From assembly GCF_017309075.1 (NCBI RefSeq), contig NZ_JAEMGS010000001.1:1-64000 (forward strand): a stretch of DNA of 64,000 nt. The letters run 5' to 3'. This DNA is from Motiliproteus sp. SC1-56. Its GTDB lineage: Bacteria > Pseudomonadota > Gammaproteobacteria > Pseudomonadales > Balneatricaceae. Every line of letters starts with the position of its first letter. Position 1 is the stretch's first letter. Below are positions 44,951 to 53,108 of this stretch, one piece after another. The translations under genes were made by a program, and so were the position numbers. The notes beneath the pieces were generated by a model, which made no database searches, was not told the DNA's origin, and saw only the letters and a program-made list of their open reading frames with translations.

Positions 44951-45838
44951 CTATGAATCCTTCTCAATGGGCGCATTTTCGAGGAGGAAGTCGACAAATC
45001 GTCGATCCGCGTGGGAGAGGTAGCCGTTGCGCTTCCAGGCAATGCACAAGTCCAGCCAGACCGGCTGGGTAAAGGGGCAGGCATGCAGTTCCGGGTCGCC
45101 CTCCACCACCATGCGCAGAAAAGTGGTGATACCAAACCCCTTCTTTACGACCGCACGGATCAGGGGAATCAGGTTGGTCTCAAACGCCACCTGCAGCGGC
45201 TGCCCGTTGGCCTCGGCCAAGCGGTTGATAAACTCGCGGTGAAAATAGCCGGGACGGAACAGCACCAGTTGCTCGGCGAACAAGGCCTCGGGATTGATGC
45301 TCTCGCGCTGGGCAAAGGGGTGATCCAGGGGGACCGCGACCACCATCTCTTCGCGCAGAAACAAAGCCGCTTCCAGGTCCGGGGGCACCTCCTCGCGGAC
45401 GATAATCCCCATGTCCAGCTCCCCCCGGTCGATCATGCGCTGAATATCGCGCGCTCCCGCCTCCTGGACCTGCAGCTGCAGGGCCGGATACGCCGCCTTG
45501 AAGGCCATCAACACCTCGGGGAAGTAATAGCTGCCGAGCATACTGGGAATGCCAATGCGCACCGTCCCTTTGCGCAGCCCGCGCAGCTCGGCCATCTCCA
45601 GTTGCGCCCGGTGCGCATCTGCCAGCAGACGTTCGGCATGGCGCTTGAGCGCGACGCCTTCAGCGGTAAGGGCGATGCGCCGGTCCTGGCGGTGAAACAA
45701 GAGAAGATCCAGCTCCTCCTCCAGCTTGCGCACCGCGATACTCACCGCCGGTTGTGCCATGTGCAGGGTTTCGGCCGCCGCCGTGAAACTAAGGCGCTCA
45801 GCCACGGTATTGAAGATGCGCAGTTTTTTCAGATCCAT
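44951..45838 (-). CDS. LysR-type transcriptional regulator
   Basis: A 295-residue LysR protein: N-terminal winged HTH (LRIFNTVAERLSFTAAAETLHMAQPAVSIAVRKLEEEL read in parts over residues 6-45) and a periplasmic-binding-like effector domain. Its divergent partner is an MFS exporter, the usual target layout, so it probably controls that gene and itself in answer to the exported compound. The 80-base gap between them is strikingly A/T-rich. Confidence 0.92.
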   Translation of the reverse strand: MDLKKLRIFNTVAERLSFTAAAETLHMAQPAVSIAVRKLEEELDLLLFHRQDRRIALTAEGVALKRHAERLLADAHRAQLEMAELRGLRKGTVRIGIPSMLGSYYFPEVLMAFKAAYPALQLQVQEAGARDIQRMIDRGELDMGIIVREEVPPDLEAALFLREEMVVAVPLDHPFAQRESINPEALFAEQLVLFRPGYFHREFINRLAEANGQPLQVAFETNLIPLIRAVVKKGFGITTFLRMVVEGDPELHACPFTQPVWLDLCIAWKRNGYLSHADRRFVDFLLENAPIEKDS

Positions 45839-45918
45839 TCATATATTTTATATATGGTTAAGATATTAAGTATATATTTAATATATTAACGCTATCCGGG
45901 TACGATCGCTTCATCCTG
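45839..45918. promoter_or_regulatory. LysR/MFS divergent control region
   Basis: An A/T-rich island in a G+C-rich genome, running over both start regions. It holds an inverted repeat ATATTAA (45863-45869) - 8 bases - TTAATAT (45878-45884), which includes T-N11-A pairs expected of a LysR site, and a second A/T palindromic stretch next to the lysR start (about 45839-45856). Confidence 0.6.
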
Positions 45919-47130
45919 ATGACGAGGCCCCCCATGATCGAACCCGGCACTTATGCCTTCTGGCGCGCGACCTTGGCCCTCTGCCTGGGCTCCTTCCTGG
46001 TGTTCGCCAACCTCTACATCACCCAGCCGTTGATGCCGCTGTTCAGCGCCCGCTTTGGAATCAGCGCCCTGCAAGCCACCTGGTCCCTGTCGATCTGCAC
46101 CCTGAGCTTGGGCCTGTCGCTGCTGCTCTATGGGCCCCTCTCCGATGCTCTGGGCCGACGCAAAATCATGATCGTGAGTCTGCTGGGAGCCGTGCTGGTG
46201 CCCTTTCTGATCGCCCGGGTGGAGAGCTACGGCGCCCTGCTGGGCTGGCGGGTGGTGCAGGGTTTCTTCCTCGGCGGGCTGCCCGCCATCGCCATCGCCT
46301 ACCTCGGCGACGAGTTCAACCGCAAGGCGCTGCTGATGGCGGTGGGTTTTTATATCAGTGGCAACAGCCTGGGCGGCATCGGCGGTCGGCTGGCGGGCGG
46401 GTGGCTCACAGACCGGGTGGACTGGCCTTTCGCCTTTCAGGCGCTGGCGGCCGCCAGCCTGGTCGCCGTGGTGCTGTTTATCTGGCTGCTGCCGCCTTCA
46501 CGCCATTTCCAGCCCCGCCCCCTGCGCCCCGCCACCATGCTGCGCGATCTCGGCGGGCACCTGCGCAACCCGCTGCTGCTGGCGGCTTACGCGGTGGGCG
46601 GGCTCAACTTTTTTATCTTCGCCAACCAGTACAGTTTTATCACCTACGTACTCAGCGAGGCGCCCTACAGCCTGCCCCCCACCTGGCTGGGGATGCTCTT
46701 TCTGACCTACCTTTCAGGCACCCTGGGGTCAGCCTTATCCGGGCGGGTGGCCCAACAGCTGCCGCAGTCGCTGTGCATGCTGCTGGGGATCCTGATACTG
46801 ATGAGTGGCTCGCTGGTGACGCTGATCGACAGCCTCCCGGCCATCATCGGCGGCCTGCTGATCAACAGCTTCGGGTTCTTCTTCTGCCACTCCATGGCCA
46901 GCAGCTGGATCAACCGCCATGCCCAGGGCGCAAGGGCCAGCGCGTCCTCACTCTACCTGGTGTTTTATTACCTGGGGGCCAGCGCCGGCGGCATCTATCT
47001 GAACCTGTTCTGGCTGCCCTGGGGCTGGTCCGGGGTGGTAGGGGGCTCACTGGCGGTACTCATGGTTACCGCCACCCTGGCGCTATGGCTGTACCGGCAG
47101 GAGACGTCAGGCGAGCCCGTCACGCTCTGA
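45919..47130 (+). CDS. MFS transporter, YnfM-like
   Basis: A 403-residue major facilitator with twelve helices. The loop 2-3 motif reads YGPLSDALGRRKIMI (DxxGRR class), and the opening FANLYITQPLMPLFSARFGIS is typical of the YnfM/inner-membrane drug-efflux group. It probably exports a small hydrophobic or toxic compound under the control of the divergent LysR protein. ATG at 45934 (MIEPGTYAFW) is an alternative start. Its last 11 bases overlap the convergent STAS-like gene. Confidence 0.9.
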   Translation: MTRPPMIEPGTYAFWRATLALCLGSFLVFANLYITQPLMPLFSARFGISALQATWSLSICTLSLGLSLLLYGPLSDALGRRKIMIVSLLGAVLVPFLIARVESYGALLGWRVVQGFFLGGLPAIAIAYLGDEFNRKALLMAVGFYISGNSLGGIGGRLAGGWLTDRVDWPFAFQALAAASLVAVVLFIWLLPPSRHFQPRPLRPATMLRDLGGHLRNPLLLAAYAVGGLNFFIFANQYSFITYVLSEAPYSLPPTWLGMLFLTYLSGTLGSALSGRVAQQLPQSLCMLLGILILMSGSLVTLIDSLPAIIGGLLINSFGFFFCHSMASSWINRHAQGARASASSLYLVFYYLGASAGGIYLNLFWLPWGWSGVVGGSLAVLMVTATLALWLYRQETSGEPVTL

Positions 47131-47479
47131 TCCAGGACCAGGCTGCCTGCAACTCGGCGACGTCGAAATAGCGAATTTCACCGTGGGCAAAGGGCCCCAG
47201 CAGGCGCGCTACCCAACGCTCCCACTTGCGATCACCCACGATGGCGATCTTATCCACCTGAGGGTTGATCTCGATACCAAAAGACAAATCGTCCCAGGCG
47301 GCCTGAATGTCCCAGCCACGAAAGCCGTCCATTCGAAACAGCAGGCGGATGCGCCCTTCGCGCTCGATAGCCCCCTTGACCTGCGGGATCAGAAAGTTTT
47401 TGTAGTCATTGTCAGTCAGCCGTCCGCTGGCCATAAAGCCCAGGATGTCGGTACGGCTCTCCTCCAACTTCATCAGCAT
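47120..47479 (-). CDS. STAS/SEC14-like (SpoIIAA-type) protein
   Basis: A 119-residue protein with the small SpoIIAA-like STAS fold: ILGFMASGRLTDNDYKNFL, then LLFRMDGFRGWDIQAAWDDL, DKIAIVGDRKWERW and a C-terminal RYFDVAELQAAWSWI. This family (PF11964) occurs in marine and soil bacteria with no fixed role. ATG at 47473 is an alternative start. It overlaps the end of the convergent MFS gene by 11 bases. The next 223 bases up to mrcA hold nothing I recognise. Confidence 0.85.
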   Translation of the reverse strand: MLMKLEESRTDILGFMASGRLTDNDYKNFLIPQVKGAIEREGRIRLLFRMDGFRGWDIQAAWDDLSFGIEINPQVDKIAIVGDRKWERWVARLLGPFAHGEIRYFDVAELQAAWSWIRA

Positions 47480-47702
47480 CGCAGCTCCCCCCTCTTTCCC
47501 CGGTCACCGGTTCCGGGCATGGGCTGAAGTCTAGACTTAAACCACCGGGTTCTCTTCGTTCCGCTCGCTCATCCGCCTGGCTAAAGCGATGGTTTTCAGC
47601 GGGGTGGGGGCGGTGCGACAGAACAACCGGGCTTCCAGCCGCCCACACCATTAATGCCTCAGCCGGCCCCTAAATGGCGCACCGCACCTGATTTGAGCCG
47701 CG

Positions 47703-50180
47703 TTAAAACAGCTGCTCCGGGTTGATCTGTTCGCCAACAGCGGCTTCAGCCACCGCACTTTTCTCCGGCACCTCGCCTTCCCTGAACACCTCGAAGATAG
47801 CGTCGTCCTGGCCGGGGGCCGCCAACAGCCCGGTTTTCGGGTCGATGCGCACGCTGACGATACCCTCGGGGGGAATCAGCGGCGTCTCCGGGGTTTCCGC
47901 CAGTGCTTTTTCCATGAAGTCGATCCAGATCGGCAGGGCCGCGGTACTGCCAAACTCACGTCGGCCCAGGCTTTTTGGCTGGTCAAAGCCCACCCAGACC
48001 GAGGCCACCAGGTTCTGGTTGAAACCGGAGAACCAGGCGTCTTTCTGGTCATTGGTGGTACCGGTCTTGCCGGCCAGATCACTGCGTCCCAGTTGTTTGG
48101 CCTTGCGCCCCGTCCCGCGCTTGATCACATCCTGCATGATGTTGTTGATCAGGTAGACGGTCTGGGGGTCGACGATACGGGGGGCCAGAGGCAAGGTCGT
48201 CACCAGCTCTCCTGACGCAGATGCTTCAGCATCGGTCTCGGCACCGGCATCACCTTCGGTAGCCTCACCGGACTCTGCCAGTGACACTGTCGCTTCAGAC
48301 GCAGCCGCCATGGTGGTTTCCACCGGCACCCGCCGGCACCCGTCGCAGACCGTCGCCGGCTCCGCCTGGTAAAGCACGCTGCCGTCCACGTCCTCGACCC
48401 GGGCGATCAGGTAAGGATCCACCTTAAAGCCCTGATTGGCGAAGGTGGCGTACCCCGTAGCCAGCTCAAGAGGCGTAACATCAGCGCTACCCAGGGCGAG
48501 CGAGAGATTGGCAGGAAGCCGGGCAGGATCGAAGCCGAACTGCTCCACGAAGCCCAGGGCAGGGCGAATACCAATCCGGCGCAGAATACGAATGGAGACC
48601 AGGTTGCGGGACTTGTACAAGGCCTCGCGCAGGCGGGTAGGTCCGTAAAACTTGCGACTGTAGTTCTCCGGCCGCCACTGGCTCTCAAGCTGGCTGTCCT
48701 CAAAAACCACCGGCGCATCGTTGATCAGGGTAGCGGGCGTAAAGCCGTTGGCCAAGGCCGCGCTGTAGATGAACGGCTTGAAGTTGGAACCGGGCTGACG
48801 GGTTCCCTGGGTCACGCGGTTGAACTTGCTATGAGCGAAATTGAACCCCCCCACCAGCGCCCGAATCGCGCCGTCTCGTGGGGAAAGAGCGGTCAGCGCC
48901 CCCTGCACGGTCGGCACCTGGTTGAGCTGCATCCCTTCTTCAGTCAGGCGCACACGGACCAGATCGCCGGGTGCGAGAATGTCCGCCGCCGTCTTCGGTT
49001 CAGGGCCCCGACGGTTCTGGTCGATGTAGGGCCGCGCCCAGCTCATCCCCTCCCAGGCCAGGAGCGCCTCACTGCCGCCGGCGAGCAGCAGTTGCGCCTG
49101 CTGTTCCTCCACCGCCAGCACCACCGCCGGCACTAGGCTGCCGTAATTGGGTGTCTCGGCGAGCGCCGCCAACAGCGCTTCTCGGTCAGCGGGGTCCGGC
49201 AGCTGCTTCTCCGGCCCCCGGTAGCCGTGGCGCCGCTCGTAAGCCAGCAGCCCATCCACCAGCGCTTGGTTGGCCGCCGCCTGCTGAGTACTGTCGAGGG
49301 TGGTGTAGGCGCGAAAGCCGTCGGTATAGATCCGGTCCCCGTACTGCTGCTGCAACTCCGCCCGCACCATCTCGGCGGCATAGGGCGCAGACAGTTCGAT
49401 ATCGGAACCGTAGTACTCGGCACTGACCGGGGCCTGAAGGGCAACCTCGAACGCCTCTTCCTCGATAAAGCCAAGATCACGCATGCGGGAAAGGATCCAG
49501 TTACGGCGCTCCAAGGCCCGCTCCGGGTTCGCCAACGGGTTAAACGCCGAGGGCGCCTTGGGCAGGCCAGCGATCATCGCCAGCTCCGCCAGGGTCAGCT
49601 CGTCGATATCCCGACCGTAATAGACATTGGCGGCCGCCTGGATGCCGTAAGCCCGGTTTCCCAGATAGATCTTGTTGACGTACAGCTCGAGAATCTCCTC
49701 CTTGGTCAGCTCCTGCTCGATCTGCAACGCCAGAAGGATTTCACTGAACTTGCGCACGAACGTACGCTCCCGGGTCAAAAAGTAATTTTTCGCCACCTGC
49801 ATGGTAATGGTGCTGCCGCCGGTCTGAATCCGCCCGGTGCTCACCAGCTGAAAAGCCGCCCGCGCCAGTCCCTTAATATCAACGCCAGGGTGATCGAAAA
49901 AGCGACTGTCTTCGGCCGCCAGAATCGCTTGAATAAAGCGCTCCGGAATCTGTTCATAGTCGATGGGCGTGCGCCGTTTTTCGCCGAATTCAGCGATCAG
50001 TTTGGCGTCCTGCGAATAAATCCTGAGGGGGGTCTGGAGCTGGATATCGCGCAGCCGCTCCACATCCGGAAGGCCGGGCTTCAGGTAAAAATAGCCGCCA
50101 GCGACTATTAATACGGCCAAAACCACTCCAATAAGACCGGTTATTAGCAAGAAGCTGAACAGAGTTTTGATTTTGATCAT
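47703..50180 (-). CDS. mrcA: penicillin-binding protein 1A
   Basis: A bifunctional peptidoglycan glycosyltransferase and transpeptidase, 825 residues, anchored by one N-terminal helix (8-28). GT51 motifs: AAEDSRFFDHPG and GGSTITMQVAKN. Transpeptidase motifs: SNFK in QPGSNFKPF (SxxK), SRN (SxN) and KTGTTNDQKD. An Ala/Glu/Ser-rich acidic segment (about residues 624-660) is inserted between the SxN and KTG motifs, after a CDGC pair. Its divergence from pilM is the classic Pseudomonas layout (ponA-pilM). Confidence 0.97.
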   Translation of the reverse strand: MIKIKTLFSFLLITGLIGVVLAVLIVAGGYFYLKPGLPDVERLRDIQLQTPLRIYSQDAKLIAEFGEKRRTPIDYEQIPERFIQAILAAEDSRFFDHPGVDIKGLARAAFQLVSTGRIQTGGSTITMQVAKNYFLTRERTFVRKFSEILLALQIEQELTKEEILELYVNKIYLGNRAYGIQAAANVYYGRDIDELTLAELAMIAGLPKAPSAFNPLANPERALERRNWILSRMRDLGFIEEEAFEVALQAPVSAEYYGSDIELSAPYAAEMVRAELQQQYGDRIYTDGFRAYTTLDSTQQAAANQALVDGLLAYERRHGYRGPEKQLPDPADREALLAALAETPNYGSLVPAVVLAVEEQQAQLLLAGGSEALLAWEGMSWARPYIDQNRRGPEPKTAADILAPGDLVRVRLTEEGMQLNQVPTVQGALTALSPRDGAIRALVGGFNFAHSKFNRVTQGTRQPGSNFKPFIYSAALANGFTPATLINDAPVVFEDSQLESQWRPENYSRKFYGPTRLREALYKSRNLVSIRILRRIGIRPALGFVEQFGFDPARLPANLSLALGSADVTPLELATGYATFANQGFKVDPYLIARVEDVDGSVLYQAEPATVCDGCRRVPVETTMAAASEATVSLAESGEATEGDAGAETDAEASASGELVTTLPLAPRIVDPQTVYLINNIMQDVIKRGTGRKAKQLGRSDLAGKTGTTNDQKDAWFSGFNQNLVASVWVGFDQPKSLGRREFGSTAALPIWIDFMEKALAETPETPLIPPEGIVSVRIDPKTGLLAAPGQDDAIFEVFREGEVPEKSAVAEAAVGEQINPEQLF

Positions 50181-50325
50181 GATAACCTAAAGGTGAAGAG
50201 CTCTTTGGCGATATATAATAATGCCAGTTTACTGACGGATTCGAAATCGAGTCTTTTTGCCTTACACTGCCGAAAATCGACCGAACTAGTCAGGTTGTCG
50301 GTGTAGATAGTTCAAGGATCAATCG

Positions 50326-51387
50326 GTGATAAGCTTTTTCAAGAGCAAGTCCAAGTCCCTCCTCGGTGTCGATATCGGCTCTTCCTACGTCAAGCTGCTG
50401 GGTCTCTCCCAAAGCTCGCAGGGATTCAAGGTGGACTCCTACGCTGTCTCCCACCTTCCCGAAGGCGCGGTAATTGACAACAATGTCCAAGATGTCCCGG
50501 TGGTTGCAGAGGCCCTGGAGAAAGCGCTCCGCGTCTCCGGCAGCCGTTTGAAACCCGCGGTGACCTCGGTGCCCGCCTCAGTCGTCATCGTTAAGAACCT
50601 CGAGTTCAGTAAATCGTTCACCGAAGATGAGCTCGAAGAGCAGATCAAGGTGGAGGCCGACCAGTTTATCCCCTACCCGCTGGACGAGGTGGCGATCGAC
50701 TTCCAGATCAAGGGCGAGTCCGCCACCAGCCCCGACCTCAACGAGGTACTGCTGGTGGCCTGCCGCCAGGACAGCGTTCAGTCCCGAGAAGACGCGGTCA
50801 ACGGGGCCGGCATGACCTGCGATGTGATCGATGTCGACACCTACGCCCTCGAACGGGCCTTCAAGCCCCTCAGCGCGGTCCATGAGCTGGAAGGCAAGAC
50901 CGTGGGCCTGGTGGACATCGGGGCCAGCAGCATGACGCTGTACGTCTTTGACGGCGGTGAAGTGATCTACAGCCGCGAGCAGGCATTTGGCGGCAACGAC
51001 CTGACCCACAACCTCACCCAGATCACCGATATGACCGCCGATGAAGCCGAGCGGGCCAAAAAACTGGGCGAGCTCCCCGACGACCTGGTGCGTGACTACA
51101 TCGAGCCCTTCAAACAGACCACCGCGCAGCAGATCTCTCGCTCCCTTCAGTTCTACTACTCCTCCGGCACCCACGGCGAAATCGAGTGCCTGCTGCTGAT
51201 GGGTGGCGTGGCGGCCCTGCCCGAGATCGCCGATACGGTGACTCAAGAACTCGGCGTGCGCACCGAAATCGCCGACCCCTTCCGGGACATGGCGATCGAT
51301 AGCCGCATCAACCGCGGCAAGTTTGATATAGAAGCCTCTTCGCTGGTGCTGGCCTGCGGCTTGGCACTGAGAAGTTTCGAGGACTAA
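50326..51387 (+). CDS. pilM: type IV pilus assembly ATPase-like protein PilM
   Basis: PilM is a cytoplasmic actin-like (FtsA-fold) protein that links PilN to the pilus motor. The 353 residues open with LLGVDIGSSYVKLLGLS, hold the ATP loops GLVDIGASSMTLYVF and LLLMGGVAALPEIAD, and end near LACGLALRSFED. The start is GTG at 50326 with AAGGA upstream. The 145 bases before it hold no clear promoter pair. First gene of pilMNOPQ. Confidence 0.96.
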   Translation: MISFFKSKSKSLLGVDIGSSYVKLLGLSQSSQGFKVDSYAVSHLPEGAVIDNNVQDVPVVAEALEKALRVSGSRLKPAVTSVPASVVIVKNLEFSKSFTEDELEEQIKVEADQFIPYPLDEVAIDFQIKGESATSPDLNEVLLVACRQDSVQSREDAVNGAGMTCDVIDVDTYALERAFKPLSAVHELEGKTVGLVDIGASSMTLYVFDGGEVIYSREQAFGGNDLTHNLTQITDMTADEAERAKKLGELPDDLVRDYIEPFKQTTAQQISRSLQFYYSSGTHGEIECLLLMGGVAALPEIADTVTQELGVRTEIADPFRDMAIDSRINRGKFDIEASSLVLACGLALRSFED

Positions 51388-51389
51388 CC

Positions 51390-51944
51390 ATGGCAGCAAC
51401 GCTGATCAACCTGCGCCCCTGGCGTGAGGACCGAAGAAAGGACCGCCAGCAGCGCTTCGTGGTCTCCACCTTCTTTACCACCATCATGGCCATCGTGCTG
51501 GTGTGGGCGGTGGGCTTTTATATTCAGACCCAGACCACCAAGCAGCAGAACCGCAACAGTTTCCTGACCCAGGAGATGGCGAAGCTGGACTCCAAGATCG
51601 AAGAGATCCGCACTCTTCGCGCCCAGCGCGAGCGCCTGCTGGAGCGCCTGCAGGCCATTCAGGACCTGCAGGGTAACCGGCCCGTGATTGTGCGCACCTT
51701 CGACGAACTGGTCCGGGTGCTTCCCGACGAGCTTTATTACACCGCGCTGACCCGCCAGGGCGAAAGCCTACACGTAACCGGGCGGGCACAGAACAACAAG
51801 GACGTCTCCGCCCTGATGCGCAACCTGGACCGCTCCGAGTGGTTCAAGAACCCCAACCTGAGCACCGTGGGCAAGGGCGACACCTACAAGAATTTCGACA
51901 TGAACGTGGGGCTCACCAAACCCCAGCGTAAGCAGGAGGGCTGA
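51390..51944 (+). CDS. pilN: type IV pilus alignment protein PilN
   Basis: A 184-residue bitopic inner-membrane protein. The cytoplasmic N-terminus INLRPWREDRR is the PilM-binding INLLPWR motif, followed by one helix (about 26-46), a coiled coil and a ferredoxin-like periplasmic domain (LPDELYYTALTRQGESLHVTG in its core). It pairs with PilO. Two bases separate it from pilM and from pilO. Confidence 0.95.
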   Translation: MAATLINLRPWREDRRKDRQQRFVVSTFFTTIMAIVLVWAVGFYIQTQTTKQQNRNSFLTQEMAKLDSKIEEIRTLRAQRERLLERLQAIQDLQGNRPVIVRTFDELVRVLPDELYYTALTRQGESLHVTGRAQNNKDVSALMRNLDRSEWFKNPNLSTVGKGDTYKNFDMNVGLTKPQRKQEG

Positions 51945-51946
51945 TC

Positions 51947-52549
51947 ATGGAAAAGCTGAAAAACGCCTTCCGCGGTTTTGACATCAACAACCTGGATTTC
52001 AACACCGCCGGCTCCTGGCCGGTGGGGGTCAAGGCCGTCTTCTTCCTGATCGTTTTCGTGGCCGTCTCGGCAGGCGGCTACCACTTCTATATCAAGGATC
52101 TGCAGACCCGCCTCGAGCAGGAGATCGCCAAGGAACCGGATCTCAAGCGTCAATACCAATCGAAAGCCTTTCAGGTGGCCAACCTGGAGGCACTGAAAAA
52201 GCAGATGGCGGACGTGGAGGAGACCTTCGCCGAGCTGCTCAAACAGCTGCCCACCGACACCGAGGTGCCCGGCCTGCTGGAGGACATCACCGAGATCGGC
52301 CAGAACAGCGGCCTGAGTTTCGATGTGATCTCCCTGGCGCCGGAGAAAAAGGTCAAGTTCTACATCGAGCTCCCCATCAATATCCAGGTTAAGGGCAGCT
52401 ATCACCAGCTGGGCGAATTCGTCAGCGGAGTCGCAGCACTCCCCCGCATCGTCACCCTGCACGACTTTTCCATTCGGCCGATCTCGCAGGCAGGCGATCT
52501 CAGTATGACCATCGCGGCAAGGACTTATCGTTATGACGACACCCAGTAA
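51947..52549 (+). CDS. pilO: type IV pilus alignment protein PilO
   Basis: A 200-residue bitopic protein: one membrane helix (about 28-48, VKAVFFLIVFVAVSAGGYHF), a coiled coil and a periplasmic domain with LPTDTEVPGLLEDITEIG and GSYHQLGEFVSGVAALPRIV. With PilN it forms the inner-membrane alignment ring. Its end overlaps pilP by 17 bases. Confidence 0.95.
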   Translation: MEKLKNAFRGFDINNLDFNTAGSWPVGVKAVFFLIVFVAVSAGGYHFYIKDLQTRLEQEIAKEPDLKRQYQSKAFQVANLEALKKQMADVEETFAELLKQLPTDTEVPGLLEDITEIGQNSGLSFDVISLAPEKKVKFYIELPINIQVKGSYHQLGEFVSGVAALPRIVTLHDFSIRPISQAGDLSMTIAARTYRYDDTQ

Positions 52550-53096
52550 ACAGCGCCGGCCGCTGGCAAGAGCGGCGATTACCGCCCTTGGGCTGATGCT
52601 TCTGCAAGCCTGCAGCCAGGTCAACGACCTCTCGGACCTGCAGCAGTATGTACGCGAGACCCAGGCCAAGCCCAGCGGCCGGATCGACCCGCTACCCAAG
52701 TTCGAACCCTACGAGAGCTTCCTCTACCGGGCCACCAGCCTGCGGGGGCCCTTCCAGGAGCTGGTTCGCATTGAGCCCAGCGATGAAGAAGAGTTCGTCA
52801 AGAACGACCTCAAGCCCGACTTTGAGCGCCCGAAAGAGCCGCTCGAAGCGTTCAAACTGGAAAACCTGCGCATGGTCGGCACCATTCACATGCTCGAGAA
52901 CGGCGACCTCACTGCCCTGATCCGCGACGCCAACGGCGAAATTCACCGGGTGCGCAGCGGCAACTACCTGGGACGCAATTTCGGCGAAATCACTCAGGTG
53001 GACGAAACCCAGCTGGATATTCTGGAGATCGTTCCCAACGGGCGGGACGGATGGATGAAGCGCCCGAGAAACTTAGTCTTGGTGGAAAACCAATAA
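52533..53096 (+). CDS. pilP: type IV pilus lipoprotein PilP
   Basis: A 187-residue inner-membrane lipoprotein with lipobox LLQAC (Cys27). The disordered N-terminal part binds PilNO and the C-terminal beta domain (LENLRMVGTIHMLENG to the end) contacts secretin PilQ. It starts inside pilO and is 6 bases before pilQ. Confidence 0.95.
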   Translation: MTTPSKQRRPLARAAITALGLMLLQACSQVNDLSDLQQYVRETQAKPSGRIDPLPKFEPYESFLYRATSLRGPFQELVRIEPSDEEEFVKNDLKPDFERPKEPLEAFKLENLRMVGTIHMLENGDLTALIRDANGEIHRVRSGNYLGRNFGEITQVDETQLDILEIVPNGRDGWMKRPRNLVLVENQ

Positions 53097-53108
53097 GAAG
53101 GTATGGAA

